In this document: positions 1 to 9,201 of the stretch, piece by piece
Layout of the letters: every line of letters begins with the position of its first letter
How positions within the stretch are numbered: the stretch's first letter is position 1
NCBI GenBank assembly: GCA_905182865.1
Contig: CAJJCY010000003.1
Coordinates: 221,001 to 285,000 of the forward strand
Source of the DNA: an uncultured SAR324 cluster bacterium
Lineage (GTDB): Bacteria > SAR324 > NAC60-12
DNA length: 64,000 nucleotides
Direction: 5' to 3'
Notes under the pieces: model-generated
Told to the model about the DNA's origin: nothing
The model's database searches: none
Seen by the model: only the letters and a program-made list of their open reading frames with translations
Made by a program: the position numbers and the translations under genes

Positions 1-121
1 ATCCAATTGAGAAGGCTTCGACCTTTACTCCTACATGACGTGCCGCCAGAAAATGTCCAAGTTCATGAATGAAAATCAAAACTCCAAGAACTGCTATAAA
101 AGATAAAATTGTTGTCAGCAT
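1..121 (-). CDS. rseP: RseP-type site-2 zinc metalloprotease, N-terminal fragment
   Basis: Only the first 40 codons are inside the window; the gene runs off the left edge. The reverse-strand reading from the ATG at 119-121 gives a hydrophobic first helix containing the zinc-binding HELGHF motif (about residues 19-24) followed by [17 protein letters not shown], the usual start of RseP (EcfE/YaeL). The family is an inner-membrane intramembrane protease that cleaves anti-sigma factor RseA and clears signal-peptide remnants. It is the last gene visible of the uppS-cdsA-dxr-ACT-rseP cluster, the common bacterial order except for the inserted ACT gene. The identification is strong because of the metalloprotease motif and the context. 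Confidence 0.9.
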   Translation of the reverse strand, partial: MLTTILSFIAVLGVLIFIHELGHFLAARHVGVKVEAFSIG

Positions 122-148
122 AATGAAATAAAATGGGAAAGTTAGTAG

Positions 149-535
149 TTATAAAAACTTGTATCCTGCACTTTTAAGTGCAGTTTTTGCAGTTTCCAAT
201 ACTTGTTTTTGGATCAAAAGGTAGTCCGTCTCAAATGTTGAAATTGCAAAAATACTGATCTTTGCTTTTTCCAGTGTATCAGAAAGTCCAGCAAGTATAC
301 CAGTCAGTTTTAAGTCCAGTGGTCCTGCCACTTTCAAGCATTTCCAGTTTGGGCTGCTGTTCTCACTTTGAATTAAGATTTGATCCGGACAGACCAAAGA
401 CAATTCTTCTTGTGAATTGCTCAGACTGTAGAATTCACAATCAGTCAGCCCTTCCGGTAATTTAGTGCTTTGGTCAAGCTTATGAATGATATAGGTTTCT
501 TCCAAGATTGAGAGTACTATTTTAGTTGAATCCAT
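149..535 (-). CDS. ACT-domain protein (CASTOR/POLLUX-like)
   Basis: A 128-residue protein whose C-terminal half (VAGPLDLKLTGILAGLSDTL, then ISIFAISTFETDYLLI) matches the small bacterial ACT-domain proteins related to CASTOR. The family binds amino acids or other small ligands through paired ACT folds; the ligand here is unknown. It lies 27 bp upstream of rseP and 23 bp downstream of dxr on the same strand, so it is probably co-transcribed with this envelope/isoprenoid operon. An ACT protein is not a usual member of that operon. The family call is fairly sure; any role in regulating neighbouring enzymes would be speculation. Confidence 0.75.
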   Translation of the reverse strand: MDSTKIVLSILEETYIIHKLDQSTKLPEGLTDCEFYSLSNSQEELSLVCPDQILIQSENSSPNWKCLKVAGPLDLKLTGILAGLSDTLEKAKISIFAISTFETDYLLIQKQVLETAKTALKSAGYKFL

Positions 536-558
536 ATTTCCTTATATTTCAAGGGCAA

Positions 559-1814
559 CTAGATAATACTCTCCAGTATTTTGCTTGCTTGCTTGCGTCC
601 CCATTTATCAGCATGTTCTGCATCTTCCAGTGTGCTGATTTTCTGGAGGAAAGAAGGTACATCTACTTGGTGCAAGGCTTTTTCAAAGTCCTTGATCACG
701 GCTGCAACAGTTTCAGCAATCTCAACAAAACGGATTTCTTCACCCAAAAAGGCGGTAACAACTGTTTCATTGGCGCCATTCAAAACGGCAGGTGCTGCTC
801 CTCCCTGTTTAGCAACTTTGATTGCAAGCGGAAGGCAGGGGTAGCGCTGCGGGTTAATTTTTTCAAAATGGAGCGCACTCATGGAAAGTGGATCCAAACG
901 GGGGATTTTCAACGGCAGCCGTTCGGGCCAGCCTAGACAGTATGCAATCGGAACTTTCATGTCTGGAAGACCCATTTGCGCTTTCATCGACCCATCTATC
1001 GAATTCGAGCCATCGAATGAATGATGCTTTCCCGCTGCATCAGCACATCAATATTTTCAACCGGAGTATTGAACAACCAGTGTGCCTCGATTATTTCCAG
1101 ACCTTTGTTCATCATCGTCGCCGAATCGATGGAAATTTTTCGACCCATTTCCCAATTGGGATGGCTCAGTGCTTCAGCAAGAGTAATCTTTCCGAACTCC
1201 TTCAGAGGAAGATCCCGGAATGGACCTCCGGAGGCAGTCAAAATCAGTCTGGCAATATGCTCCAGAGGCTCTCCGTGGAGTGCTTGAAAAATCGCATTAT
1301 GCTCACTGTCTGTGGGCAACAGCTTCGCACCAGTTTTATTAGCTGTTTGTACAAACAGTTCTCCTGCCATCACCAGTGGTTCTTTGTTGGCCACTGCCAC
1401 CGTTTTACCTGCCTGGACTGCAGAATAAGTTGGTTGCAATCCTGCTGCTCCAACAATTCCGGCTACCACTAAATCCACTTCAGGATCACTGGAAATCTGA
1501 ATTAAGCCTTCAACACCCCAGACAAACTCGGTTTCTGTACCAGAATTTCTGTCGCGGAACGTTTCACGTAATTCCCTTGCTTGCTCAGAGTTGTCCACAC
1601 ACACCAAACGTGGTTGAAACTCCTTTATTTGCTCAACCAAACACTCAATTGAACTTCGGCAGGACAGGGCTTCAATTTTAAATTTATGCGGAAATTGACG
1701 AACTATTTCTAGTGTATTGAGACCAATCGAACCTGTTGCGCCCAGGACTGTTAATTTAGTAACAACTGAGGGTGGAACTTCCTGACCATTTGCTGTGCTT
1801 ACTGAGGATTTCAT
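559..1814 (-). CDS. dxr: 1-deoxy-D-xylulose 5-phosphate reductoisomerase (frame broken near 1000-1009)
   Basis: Dxr converts DXP to 2-C-methyl-D-erythritol 4-phosphate, the first committed step of the MEP isoprenoid pathway. The N-terminal frame has the NADPH motif LGATGSIGLNTL, the substrate/metal region VANKEPLVMAGE and LPTDSEHNAIFQ, and IDSATMMNKGLE. The C-terminal frame continues with GSMKAQMGLPDMKVPIAYCL. The two frames break at the conserved SMVE-DGS segment. Removing two extra bases (about C1000 and G1009 on the plus strand) restores the reading SMVEFIDGSMKAQMG, so two one-base insertions explain the break, most simply as sequencing error. The start codon overlaps the cdsA stop (ATGA), implying coupled translation. 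Confidence 0.9.
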
Positions 1815-2653
1815 CCGAGTTGCAATATATAGTAAAATACGGGCGCAGCAAGCATGTGACCGTCAATCCTGTCAAGGATTCCGCCATGTCCGGGCAGCAA
1901 AGTCCCGGAGTCTTTGACATCGCAGAGCCGTTTTATTTTGGATTCTACCAAATCTCCCAGTTGACCTACAACTGCCAGCAGCATGGCCAGCATCAACCCA
2001 TAAAGCCAGAACATCGACATTGTAAGTTCGCCAAAAACTGCACCAACAATTCCTCCTCCTACAATACCAAAAAAGCTGCCTTCCCAAGTTTTCTTTGGAC
2101 TGATGCTTGGAGCAAGCAGGGATTTACCAAAACGCTTTCCACCAAAATAGGCAAAAATGTCACTGAAACTAATTACGAGTAAAAGAAAAAAAAGCAGAGC
2201 TGTGCCTTCCGGAAGTATCTTGATCAGTGTAATGTGCAAGACGCTCCAAACGGCCCAAACCATTCCAAACAAACCGAAACCAAGTGTGGAAAGTTTGGCC
2301 AGTTCACTTTTTGGAGTGAAAACCAATTCAAAAAATATCCAGCCCAAAACACAGATCAGCAAGGCCCCATGAAGACCGGACTCTCCTGAAAGTGCTCCCA
2401 GTCCCATCAGAACAGCAGTACCCGGCAGTAGCCATTCTGGAAGTATAACTATTGTATCTGAGTTGTCACTTTTGGCAGACAGCATGGCGGTGAGTTCCTG
2501 CGCACCTATAAATGCAACAGCCAGAACAGCCAGTCCGATTACTAAAGCTGGAGTAAAGAGCAGGATCGCAATTCCTGCGGCCAGTGGGAATCCAGTCTTG
2601 ACCCGTGCGGACAAGTCAGAAGTGGATGAGGTATCACTCATATTCAAACTCAA
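1811..2653 (-). CDS. cdsA: Phosphatidate cytidylyltransferase
   Basis: CdsA makes CDP-diacylglycerol from phosphatidic acid and CTP at the inner membrane, the entry to phospholipid synthesis. About 280 residues with many hydrophobic helices. The C-terminus carries the complete family signature: SKIKRLCDVKDSG, then LLPGHGGILDRIDG. The outermost start is a TTG overlapping the uppS stop (TTGA), but an ATG twelve bases further in (at 2641, reading MSDTSSTS) is an equally good or better start. It is the middle gene of uppS-cdsA-dxr, with short overlaps on both sides, so the three are almost certainly one transcript. Confidence 0.93.
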   Translation of the reverse strand: MSLNMSDTSSTSDLSARVKTGFPLAAGIAILLFTPALVIGLAVLAVAFIGAQELTAMLSAKSDNSDTIVILPEWLLPGTAVLMGLGALSGESGLHGALLICVLGWIFFELVFTPKSELAKLSTLGFGLFGMVWAVWSVLHITLIKILPEGTALLFFLLLVISFSDIFAYFGGKRFGKSLLAPSISPKKTWEGSFFGIVGGGIVGAVFGELTMSMFWLYGLMLAMLLAVVGQLGDLVESKIKRLCDVKDSGTLLPGHGGILDRIDGHMLAAPVFYYILQLG

Positions 2654-3462
2654 CCAGAAGTTTTGGTAATGGAAGTAACTTCGGTCTTGGAAACCAAATG
2701 TGAAACATTTGCGGCTTCAGTTGTGGATCCAGAATCAGTTGTCACCCCCATTCGTCGCTTTCTTTGCTGAAACTCTAAAAGTGCCTTATACAAATCTTCC
2801 TTAGTAAAATCTGGCCACAAAACTTCAGTAAAATAAAATTCTGCATATGCTGCCTGCCAAATCAAAAAGTTGGAAAGACGTAACTCGCCGCTAGTCCGTA
2901 TGATCAAATCTGGATCCGGCTGTCCTGCAGTGTAAGTATTTGCTGATACTAAAGATTCATCAATGTTTTCTGGAAGCAAATCGCCTTTCTTAACAGACTC
3001 TGCAATCCTCCTGACTGCACGTACCATTTCGTCACGGCCACCGTAATTAAGTGCCAGGTTCAGTAACAAACCTGTATTTGCAGCTGTGGAATCCAACGCA
3101 TGGCTCAAGCGATTTTGCAGAAAATCTGGTAGTCCCTCCCTATTTCCAATCAACTGAAACCTTACATTATTATCCAGCATAGTGTGCAGTTCCTTTTCCA
3201 AAAACTCAAAAAAAAGATTCATCAGTGCAGAAACTTCTTTCCTGGGCCGCTGCCAATTTTCTGTTGAGAAGGCATATAAAGTCAACACCTGCAAACCTAA
3301 CTCTGCTGAAGCTTCTACGCAGGCTCTTACCGCTTTAACAGCATTACGATGGCCCTGCAGTCTCGGCATGCTGCGCTGTATGGCCCAGCGTCCGTTGCCG
3401 TCCATGATTATGGCAACATGTTTTGGTAGAGCCGCCTTATCAATTTTGTTAAAAATAATCAT
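2650..3462 (-). CDS. uppS: Isoprenyl (undecaprenyl) diphosphate synthase
   Basis: Cis-prenyltransferase that builds the C55 carrier lipid for peptidoglycan and O-antigen synthesis. Visible motifs: HVAIIMDGNGRWA with the catalytic Asp near the N-terminus, HRNAVKAVRACVEA, LTLYAFSTENWQRP, NYGGRDEMVRA, and near the C-terminus PDPDLIIRTSGELRLSNFL followed by YAEFYFTEVLWPDF. The core is normal length (about 235 residues); a Ser/Thr-rich tail of about 30 residues is extra. It is the first gene of the operon in this window. The usual upstream partners (tsf, pyrH, frr) are absent; rsmD lies upstream instead, about 100 bp away. Confidence 0.95.
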   Translation of the reverse strand: MIIFNKIDKAALPKHVAIIMDGNGRWAIQRSMPRLQGHRNAVKAVRACVEASAELGLQVLTLYAFSTENWQRPRKEVSALMNLFFEFLEKELHTMLDNNVRFQLIGNREGLPDFLQNRLSHALDSTAANTGLLLNLALNYGGRDEMVRAVRRIAESVKKGDLLPENIDESLVSANTYTAGQPDPDLIIRTSGELRLSNFLIWQAAYAEFYFTEVLWPDFTKEDLYKALLEFQQRKRRMGVTTDSGSTTEAANVSHLVSKTEVTSITKTSG

Positions 3463-3558
3463 GCTGGAAAAGAAAAATATTTCTCAGTTAAATATTATTA
3501 TCAGTTAAATATTAGGCCAGTAGTAGCATCAAGGCAAGATTATTGTGTTAATACAGGC

Positions 3559-4116
3559 TCAGCTTTTACGCAAAATATCCAGCGTTATTGATCCATAACG
3601 GCGATGTTTCAGCAGTTCCATATTTTCTGCAAACATAATTTCTCTTGTGCTGGGTGATTCCACCACAATTAATGATCCCGTCCGGATAGCAGGGAGGATT
3701 GCTAATTTTTCCAGGATGAGATCATATTCGTCACTTGAAAAAGGTGGATCAAGAAAAACAAGGCATGGCCGTTCTGGATCCGCAAAATTGGGGATCCAAC
3801 TCTTCGCCCTCCCTTGTACCAACTCATACTTTGTTTGCTCAAGAGAAAGCATCAAAATATTTTTCAGAATAATACTAACATGTTTTTTTGAGGATTCAAC
3901 GAAGATCGCTTTTTTTGCACCACGGCTCAAGGCTTCCAAACCCAGCGCGCCGCTTCCGGCATACAGGTCCAGCACTGTCATTTTGTCCCAGTTCAGCATT
4001 GAAGTCAGCAGATTAAATAGCGCCTCTCGAACTTTGTCTGAAGTGGGCCGGACATCATTTCCTGTTGGAACTTTTAGTTTTCGGCCCCTAAATTCTCCCG
4101 CTATAATTCGAATCAT
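3559..4116 (-). CDS. rsmD: 16S rRNA (guanine966-N2)-methyltransferase
   Basis: RsmD methylates G966 of 16S rRNA in the 30S subunit using SAM. The 185-residue protein starts with the typical MIRIIAGEFRGRKLKVP and RPTSDKVREALFN. It has the SAM-binding motif VLDLYAGSGALGLEALSRG and the amino-methyltransferase catalytic motif FLDPPF. Length is normal for the family. It reads on the minus strand, divergent from folK (92 bp gap), with uppS about 100 bp downstream on the same strand. Confidence 0.93.
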   Translation of the reverse strand: MIRIIAGEFRGRKLKVPTGNDVRPTSDKVREALFNLLTSMLNWDKMTVLDLYAGSGALGLEALSRGAKKAIFVESSKKHVSIILKNILMLSLEQTKYELVQGRAKSWIPNFADPERPCLVFLDPPFSSDEYDLILEKLAILPAIRTGSLIVVESPSTREIMFAENMELLKHRRYGSITLDILRKS

Positions 4117-4208
4117 TTCTATGTAACAGTTTTTGCTTCAAGTTTGCGACTGAATAAGTGCTTGTGTTAAGCTAGTTCTTCAAATCATGATCACCTGAAA
4201 AACAAACT

Positions 4209-4727
4209 ATGACTGAAGCTATTTTAGTGCATTTAGGATTGGGGAGCAACTTGGGAAATAGGCAGGACAACCTGAAACAGGCCTGCGTTGAGTTAGAGTC
4301 TCTTCCATTGCTTCAGTTTCGCGTTTCACCGATTTATGAAAGTGAGCCGCTTTTGAAGATGCCGCAGCCTAAATATTTAAATATGGTGGTTTGTGGATTG
4401 ACCAAACTTAGTCCTCTTGAACTGCTGAAAAAGTGTCGGCAAACTGAAAACAGACTGGGGCGTATCCGTGACGAACACTGGGGTTCCCGCACAATTGATA
4501 TTGATATTTTAGCTTATGGTGAAGAGTGTATTGACACAGAAATTTTGAAAATTCCTCATCCTGAAATGGAAAAGCGAAGCTTTGTTTTGGTGCCCCTACT
4601 GGAACTTAGTCCTGAATTGGTTCATCCGAAAACCGGTATTAGTATCCGGAAGCTTTGGGAAGAGTGGCTGCAGACAAATGATGAAGAACTTCCTCAACCT
4701 CTAAACAGGAAAATTCAGTCCAACTGA
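4209..4727 (+). CDS. folK: 2-amino-4-hydroxy-6-hydroxymethyldihydropteridine pyrophosphokinase (HPPK)
   Basis: FolK transfers pyrophosphate from ATP to 6-hydroxymethyl-7,8-dihydropterin in folate synthesis. The 172-residue protein shows LGLGSNLGNRQDNL, the loop VSPIYESEP, LNMVV, the ATP/Mg signature ENRLGRIRDEHWGSRTIDIDIL and IPHPEMEKRSFVLVPL. No other folate genes are adjacent. Its 3' end overlaps the 3' end of the convergent malate synthase gene by about 13 bp. Confidence 0.94.
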   Translation: MTEAILVHLGLGSNLGNRQDNLKQACVELESLPLLQFRVSPIYESEPLLKMPQPKYLNMVVCGLTKLSPLELLKKCRQTENRLGRIRDEHWGSRTIDIDILAYGEECIDTEILKIPHPEMEKRSFVLVPLLELSPELVHPKTGISIRKLWEEWLQTNDEELPQPLNRKIQSN

Positions 4728-6306
4728 TCATAGGCCCTTATTGTGAAAAACTCCTCATAATTATCTCCTGAGACAAGTGAAGTAAAAAAATCGGTTGCCT
4801 GATTCATTTTTTCTTCGTCGTAGACCTTTCCGTAGGCTTCCCGGATTTTTGTAAGTTCCTCCGGAATCATAGTTTGAACCATCTCAAGTGTGATTTGACG
4901 GCCGTCATCCAGTTTTCCATCAGAATGTTGAATCCATTGCCAAACCTGCGATCTTGAAATTTCAGCAGTCGCTGCATCTTCCATCAAATTAAAAATCGCT
5001 ACTGCACCTGTACCCTTTAACCATGCAGAAATGTACTGAATACCAACGCTGATATTGTTGCGCAAACCTGTCTCAGTTATTTTTCCTCCCGGAATCTTAA
5101 AATCAAGCATCATCTCAGGTGTTACCTGAACGTCCTCACGCAGACGGTGTATTTGGTTAACTTTTCCTTCTTCAAATACCTTGCTGAAAACATCCGTACA
5201 AACCTGCACAAGATCCGGATGAGCTACCCATGATCCATCAAAACCATCCTGTGCCTCACGCTCCTTGTCCTCTTTTACTTTGGCCAGGGCAACCCGAGTT
5301 ACCTCTGCATCACGGCGGTTGGGAATGAAGGCTGCCATTCCACCGATGGCATGAGCACCACGTTTATGACAAGTCTGAACCATCAATTCTGTATAGGCCC
5401 TCATCATCGGAGCAGTCATGGTGACTTGTGCCCGGTCCGGCCAGAGAAATCCTGGTTCATGTCGAAACTTTTTAATTGCACTAAACATATAATCCCAGCG
5501 TCCTGCATTAATTCCAGCCATATGTTCACGCAATTCGTATAGAATTTCTTCAATTTCAAAAGCAGGTAAATGGTTTCCAACAGAACCGTAGCCTTGATGG
5601 TACCATGCGTAACACCTAATTCCTGCTCCGAAAAAGCAAAAATCTCATCCCATAATCGGGCTTCCATATAGTTTTCCAATTTTGGCAAATAAAAATACGG
5701 TCCTGTTCCATGGCTCAATGTGCGCTTGATATTATGGAACAGATACAGTCCAGCATCCACCAGAGAACCTGAAGCAACTTCACCATCTATAAGGATGTGC
5801 TTTTCTTCCATATGCCATCCTCGCGGACGTACTATCAATGTAGCTAACTCTCCTTTATTGAGCCTATATTCTTTGCCTTCAGTACTGGTAAATTCAAGTG
5901 TACGTTCATAGGCTGAGGATATGTTTGCCTGACCCTGGATTTGATTGAACCAGTTGGGAGTAATAGAATCTTCCAAATCGGCCATGAATATTTTTGCTCC
6001 TGAATTAAGAGCATTTATCATCATCTTTGCTTCTGCTGGGCCTGTAATTTCACAGCGACGGTCCTGAAGATCATCTGGAATGGGATCTACTTTCCAGTTT
6101 CCTTTGCGGACAGATGCTGTTTCAGGTAAAAAAATTGGATTCTCACCAGCAAGAATTTTGTGCTGAATTGCTGTACGGCGATCGAGCACAGCTTTACGGG
6201 TGTTGTTATATCTTTGATGCAGCTTAACCAAAAATTCCTGCGCTTCCTCCGTAAGTATTTTGTCAAACCCCGGATACATCTTTCCGGTAATAATGATGTT
6301 GTTCAC
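4715..6306 (-). CDS. aceB: Malate synthase (frame broken near 5566-5570)
   Basis: Condenses glyoxylate with acetyl-CoA to malate, the second step of the glyoxylate shunt. The upstream frame gives KIFMADLEDSITPNW, TLIVRPRGWHMEEKH and GTIKATVLLETI; the downstream frame continues PAFEIEEILYELREHMAGIN, GRWDYMFSAIKKF and DRAQVTMTAPMMRAY, then DGSWVAHPDLV. Adding one base to the short T run (minus strand) between them restores ETILPAFE, so this is a one-base deletion, likely technical. The start is a GTG with a good AGGAG ribosome site just upstream (plus-strand 6310s). Repaired length is about 530 residues, normal for the AceB type. Isocitrate lyase is not in the window. Confidence 0.9.
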
Positions 6307-6367
6307 TTATCTCCTAATTAATTTTACATTTTCATCCGCATAAGAATAAACGAAATAACTAAGATGA

Positions 6368-6460
6368 TCAATAAAATACTTTAGAGTTTAAGCTTTTAAT
6401 TTCTATCGCATCTCCGGTTTTGAGAGCAAGTTAGACAGCATCAGAGGCTACTGCATTCAT
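6368..6460 (-). other. Short ORF MNAVASDAV with a strong ribosome site, then an in-frame stop
   Basis: Between the dehydratase and malate synthase genes the minus strand has a well-spaced AGGAG site before an ATG (6458-6460). It encodes nine residues, MNAVASDAV, then TAA (6431-6433). The same frame stays open for a further 20 codons (LALKTGDAIEIKSLNSKVFY) to a TGA at 6368-6370. It could be a short leader peptide, or the remnant of a small gene hit by a nonsense change. I do not recognise the product. Confidence 0.3.
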
Positions 6461-6488
6461 ATTTATTCTCCTGATTAAGAGTACGACT

Positions 6489-7444
6489 TTAAGATTTCAT
6501 CCAGGGCAGTTTGTTCATATCAACATTGCCTCCGGTAATGATCACACCAACGCGCTTTCCGGCAAAAGTGTTTTTGTTTTTGAGGATGGTCGCCAACGGT
6601 ACTGCACTGGACGGTTCCATGACGATTTTCATTCTTTGCCAAATCAGCTTCATTGCATCAACGATCTCCTGTTCGCTTGCAAGCAGAATGTCTTCAACAT
6701 GGCTTGAAACAAAATGCCATGTCAAATCTTTCAGTGGAACTTTCAGGCCATCCGCTACCGTTACAGGTGCGTCATCAGCAATAATGTGTCCGGCTTTGAA
6801 AGAGCGGAAAGCATCATCGGCATTCTTTGGTTCTGCAGCATAAATTTTTGTTTCTGGAGAAATATTCGATAAGGTCAGACAAGTTCCGGAAACCATTCCT
6901 CCGCCACCAATTGGTGCAATTACCGCATCCAATCCTTCCCAACTTGTTCCAACAATTCCAGCGAGCAGGTTGCCTGTCCGGAAATCACACGCTGGTCATT
7001 GTACGGATGCACAAAATCTGCTCCAGACTCTGCGACAACTTTCGAAATTGTTTCTTCACGCGATGAGGTGCTGGGTTCACACTCCACGATACTACCTCCG
7101 TATCCGTACACCGCAGCTTTTTTTGCTTCCAGAGCAGTATGTGGCATGACCACTGTTACCGGAATTCCCCGCCGACCTGCTGCGTAAGCCAGCGACAAGG
7201 CGTGATTTCCCGAAGAGTGAGTGGCCACCCCTTTCACTGCCTTTTTCTCACTCAATCCAAAAACCGCATTCGAGGCCCCTCTCACTTTGAAGACTCCTGC
7301 TTTCTGAAAATTTTCACATTTGAAAAACAATTCCGCACCGCTCAATTCATTCATAAATGAACTGGTCAAAACTGGAGTTTTGAGAATGTACGGTGAGATT
7401 CTCTTCTGTGCTTCTTTAACATCATCAAATGTTGGAATGTACAT
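6489..7444 (-). CDS. PLP-dependent serine/threonine dehydratase-family enzyme (possibly hydroxyaspartate ammonia-lyase or serine racemase); frame broken near 6932-6938
   Basis: Fold-type II PLP enzyme. The N-terminal frame has FKCENFQKAGVFKVRGASNA (the Lys of FKVRGA is the expected Schiff-base lysine) and VATHSSGNHALSLAYAA. The C-terminal frame has the phosphate-binding APIGGGGMVSG, MEPSSAVPLA and ends in ITGGNVDMNKLPW. This C-terminal GGNVD-LPW form is typical of the short (about 320 residue), regulatory-domain-free enzymes that include serine racemase and threo-3-hydroxyaspartate ammonia-lyase, more than of biosynthetic IlvA. One missing base near the junction restores EQVGKD-LDAVIAP. It lies between malate synthase and the oxaloacetate decarboxylase genes; a 3-hydroxyaspartate to oxaloacetate reaction would fit that setting, but substrate is inference. 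Confidence 0.75.
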
Positions 7445-7618
7445 TGTGTTCTCTTTTTTTGCAGATTATCGATAAAATTCCTGTGCAGCCGAAACTCCAG
7501 AACTGAGCAAAACCGTAAAAATAAAATCAAGTTTTCCATGGATTGTGTGCTTCGATTAGCGGGCAAAATGATATTGGATTTTATTTGGAAACTAAACGAC
7601 ACTGAAACCACATGCAAA

Positions 7619-9197
7619 TCATAGCATTGCCAACAAAACTCCCGCCGCTACAGCGGAGCCTATCACTCCGGAAACATTTGGCCCCATGGCGTGCATCAGC
7701 AGGTGGTTTTGTGAATTGGCTTCGAGGCCAACCTGATTCACAACACGTGCTGCCATGGGAACTGCAGAAACTCCTGCAGCCCCGATCAAAGGATTGATTG
7801 GTGCAGACTGACAGATTATTCATGAGTTTGGCCATCAACACACCGGTTGCAGTTCCAACTGAAAACGCGATTATGCCAAGAATGAGAATCCCCACTGTTT
7901 CTAAATTTAGAAATTCCGCTGCAGCCAATTTGCTTCCTATACTAAGTCCAAGAAAAATAGTCACAGTATTGATCAGTGATTTTTGAATAGTGTCCGAAAG
8001 GCGATTGATAACACCGCATTCTTTCGCCAAATTTCCAAACATGAACATGCCTATCAATGGGGCTGCTGAAGGTAACAACAGCGCACACAAACTTAGAACG
8101 ACCAGCGGAAATAAAATTTTCTCCCTAGTGGAAACATATCGTAACTGAGTCATCTTAATTTCCCGCTCTTGCTGAGATGTTAGCAAACGCATGATCGGAG
8201 GCTGGATGATGGGTACCAGTGCCATATACGAATAGGCCGCAATAGCGATTGATCCAAGTAACCGTGGCGAAAGCTGACTGGCAAGAAAAATCGCAGTTGG
8301 ACCGTCTGCACCACCTATAATGCCAATTGATGCTGCATCCCTAAGAGAAAAATCAATGCCGGGAATTCCGTTCAATGCCAGTGCACCTAGGAGGGTTCCA
8401 AAAATTCCAAACTGCGCCGCTGCTCCTAGGATTAATGTTTTGGGGTTTGATAAAAGCGGACCAAAGTCTGTCATGGCGCCGACACCCATAAAAATTATCA
8501 AAGGAAAAATTCCAGTTGTTATGCCAAACTCGTAAACATAATACAAAAGTCCACCAGGCTCGGAAAGACCAGCTAAAGGGATATTGGACAACATAGCACC
8601 AAAACCGATAGGCACCAGCAGCAACGGTTCAAATTTCCGGCGAATGCCCAAATAAATCAAGATGAGTCCTACACAGATCATGATCACACGTCCAAAACCT
8701 TCGGTCCAATCCAATCCCTGTCCACGAAACAGTGCCCCCAGTCCGGTAGAATTATAAAGGTTGAGCAACATTTTTTTAAAAGCAGGCAAAGCCACGACGG
8801 ACGAACCACTCCCCACTTCCTCAAAAATTACTGGAGCAATCTTGAGAATTCCCACTGTTTCGCCGGCTCCATAATGTTTCAGATTTCGCAACCGCCAAAA
8901 AACCAGTTGTCCAGAAACTCCCGCTCGAAACTTAAATTTCGTGCCTTTTGAATCTTTGAGTACTGCCAATGTATCACCGGCATAGACCCACTGATCTATT
9001 TTCGCGTCAACCCTAATGACCCGGGCATCGGTGGGCATCACAATATAGATTTGATCTTCACCAGACTGGGCAAACAAAGTTCCTGACAGTCCCAAACAAA
9101 ACAATAGCAAAAAAACCTGTACTAGTTTTTTATTTATTTTTTGAATAATACTCAGGTGGAATATAAGGAGCAGATCCACCATTATACTGTCTCGCAT
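7619..9197 (-). CDS. oadB: Na+-pumping oxaloacetate decarboxylase beta subunit with N-terminal lipoyl-like extension (frame broken near 7804)
   Basis: OadB is the membrane subunit that decarboxylates carboxybiotin and exports Na+. The membrane core begins near residue 155 ([19 protein letters not shown]) and has the family motifs [32 protein letters not shown] and [20 protein letters not shown], with the conserved Asp of GGADGPT. The frame breaks after KLMNNLS; in the other frame the usual C-terminus follows ([39 protein letters not shown]) to a TGA at 7619-7621. A signal-peptide-like segment and an about 90-residue all-beta, biotinyl/lipoyl-like domain ([31 protein letters not shown]) precede the core; it lacks a biotin-type MKM lysine. 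Same operon as oadA (4 bp gap). Confidence 0.88.
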
Positions 9198-9201
9198 CCT
9201 C

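Noticed and set aside
7366-7617. 83-codon minus-strand frame between the dehydratase and oadB
   Set aside because: It overlaps the start of the dehydratase in another frame, is low complexity and matches nothing; the region is an ordinary intergenic gap.
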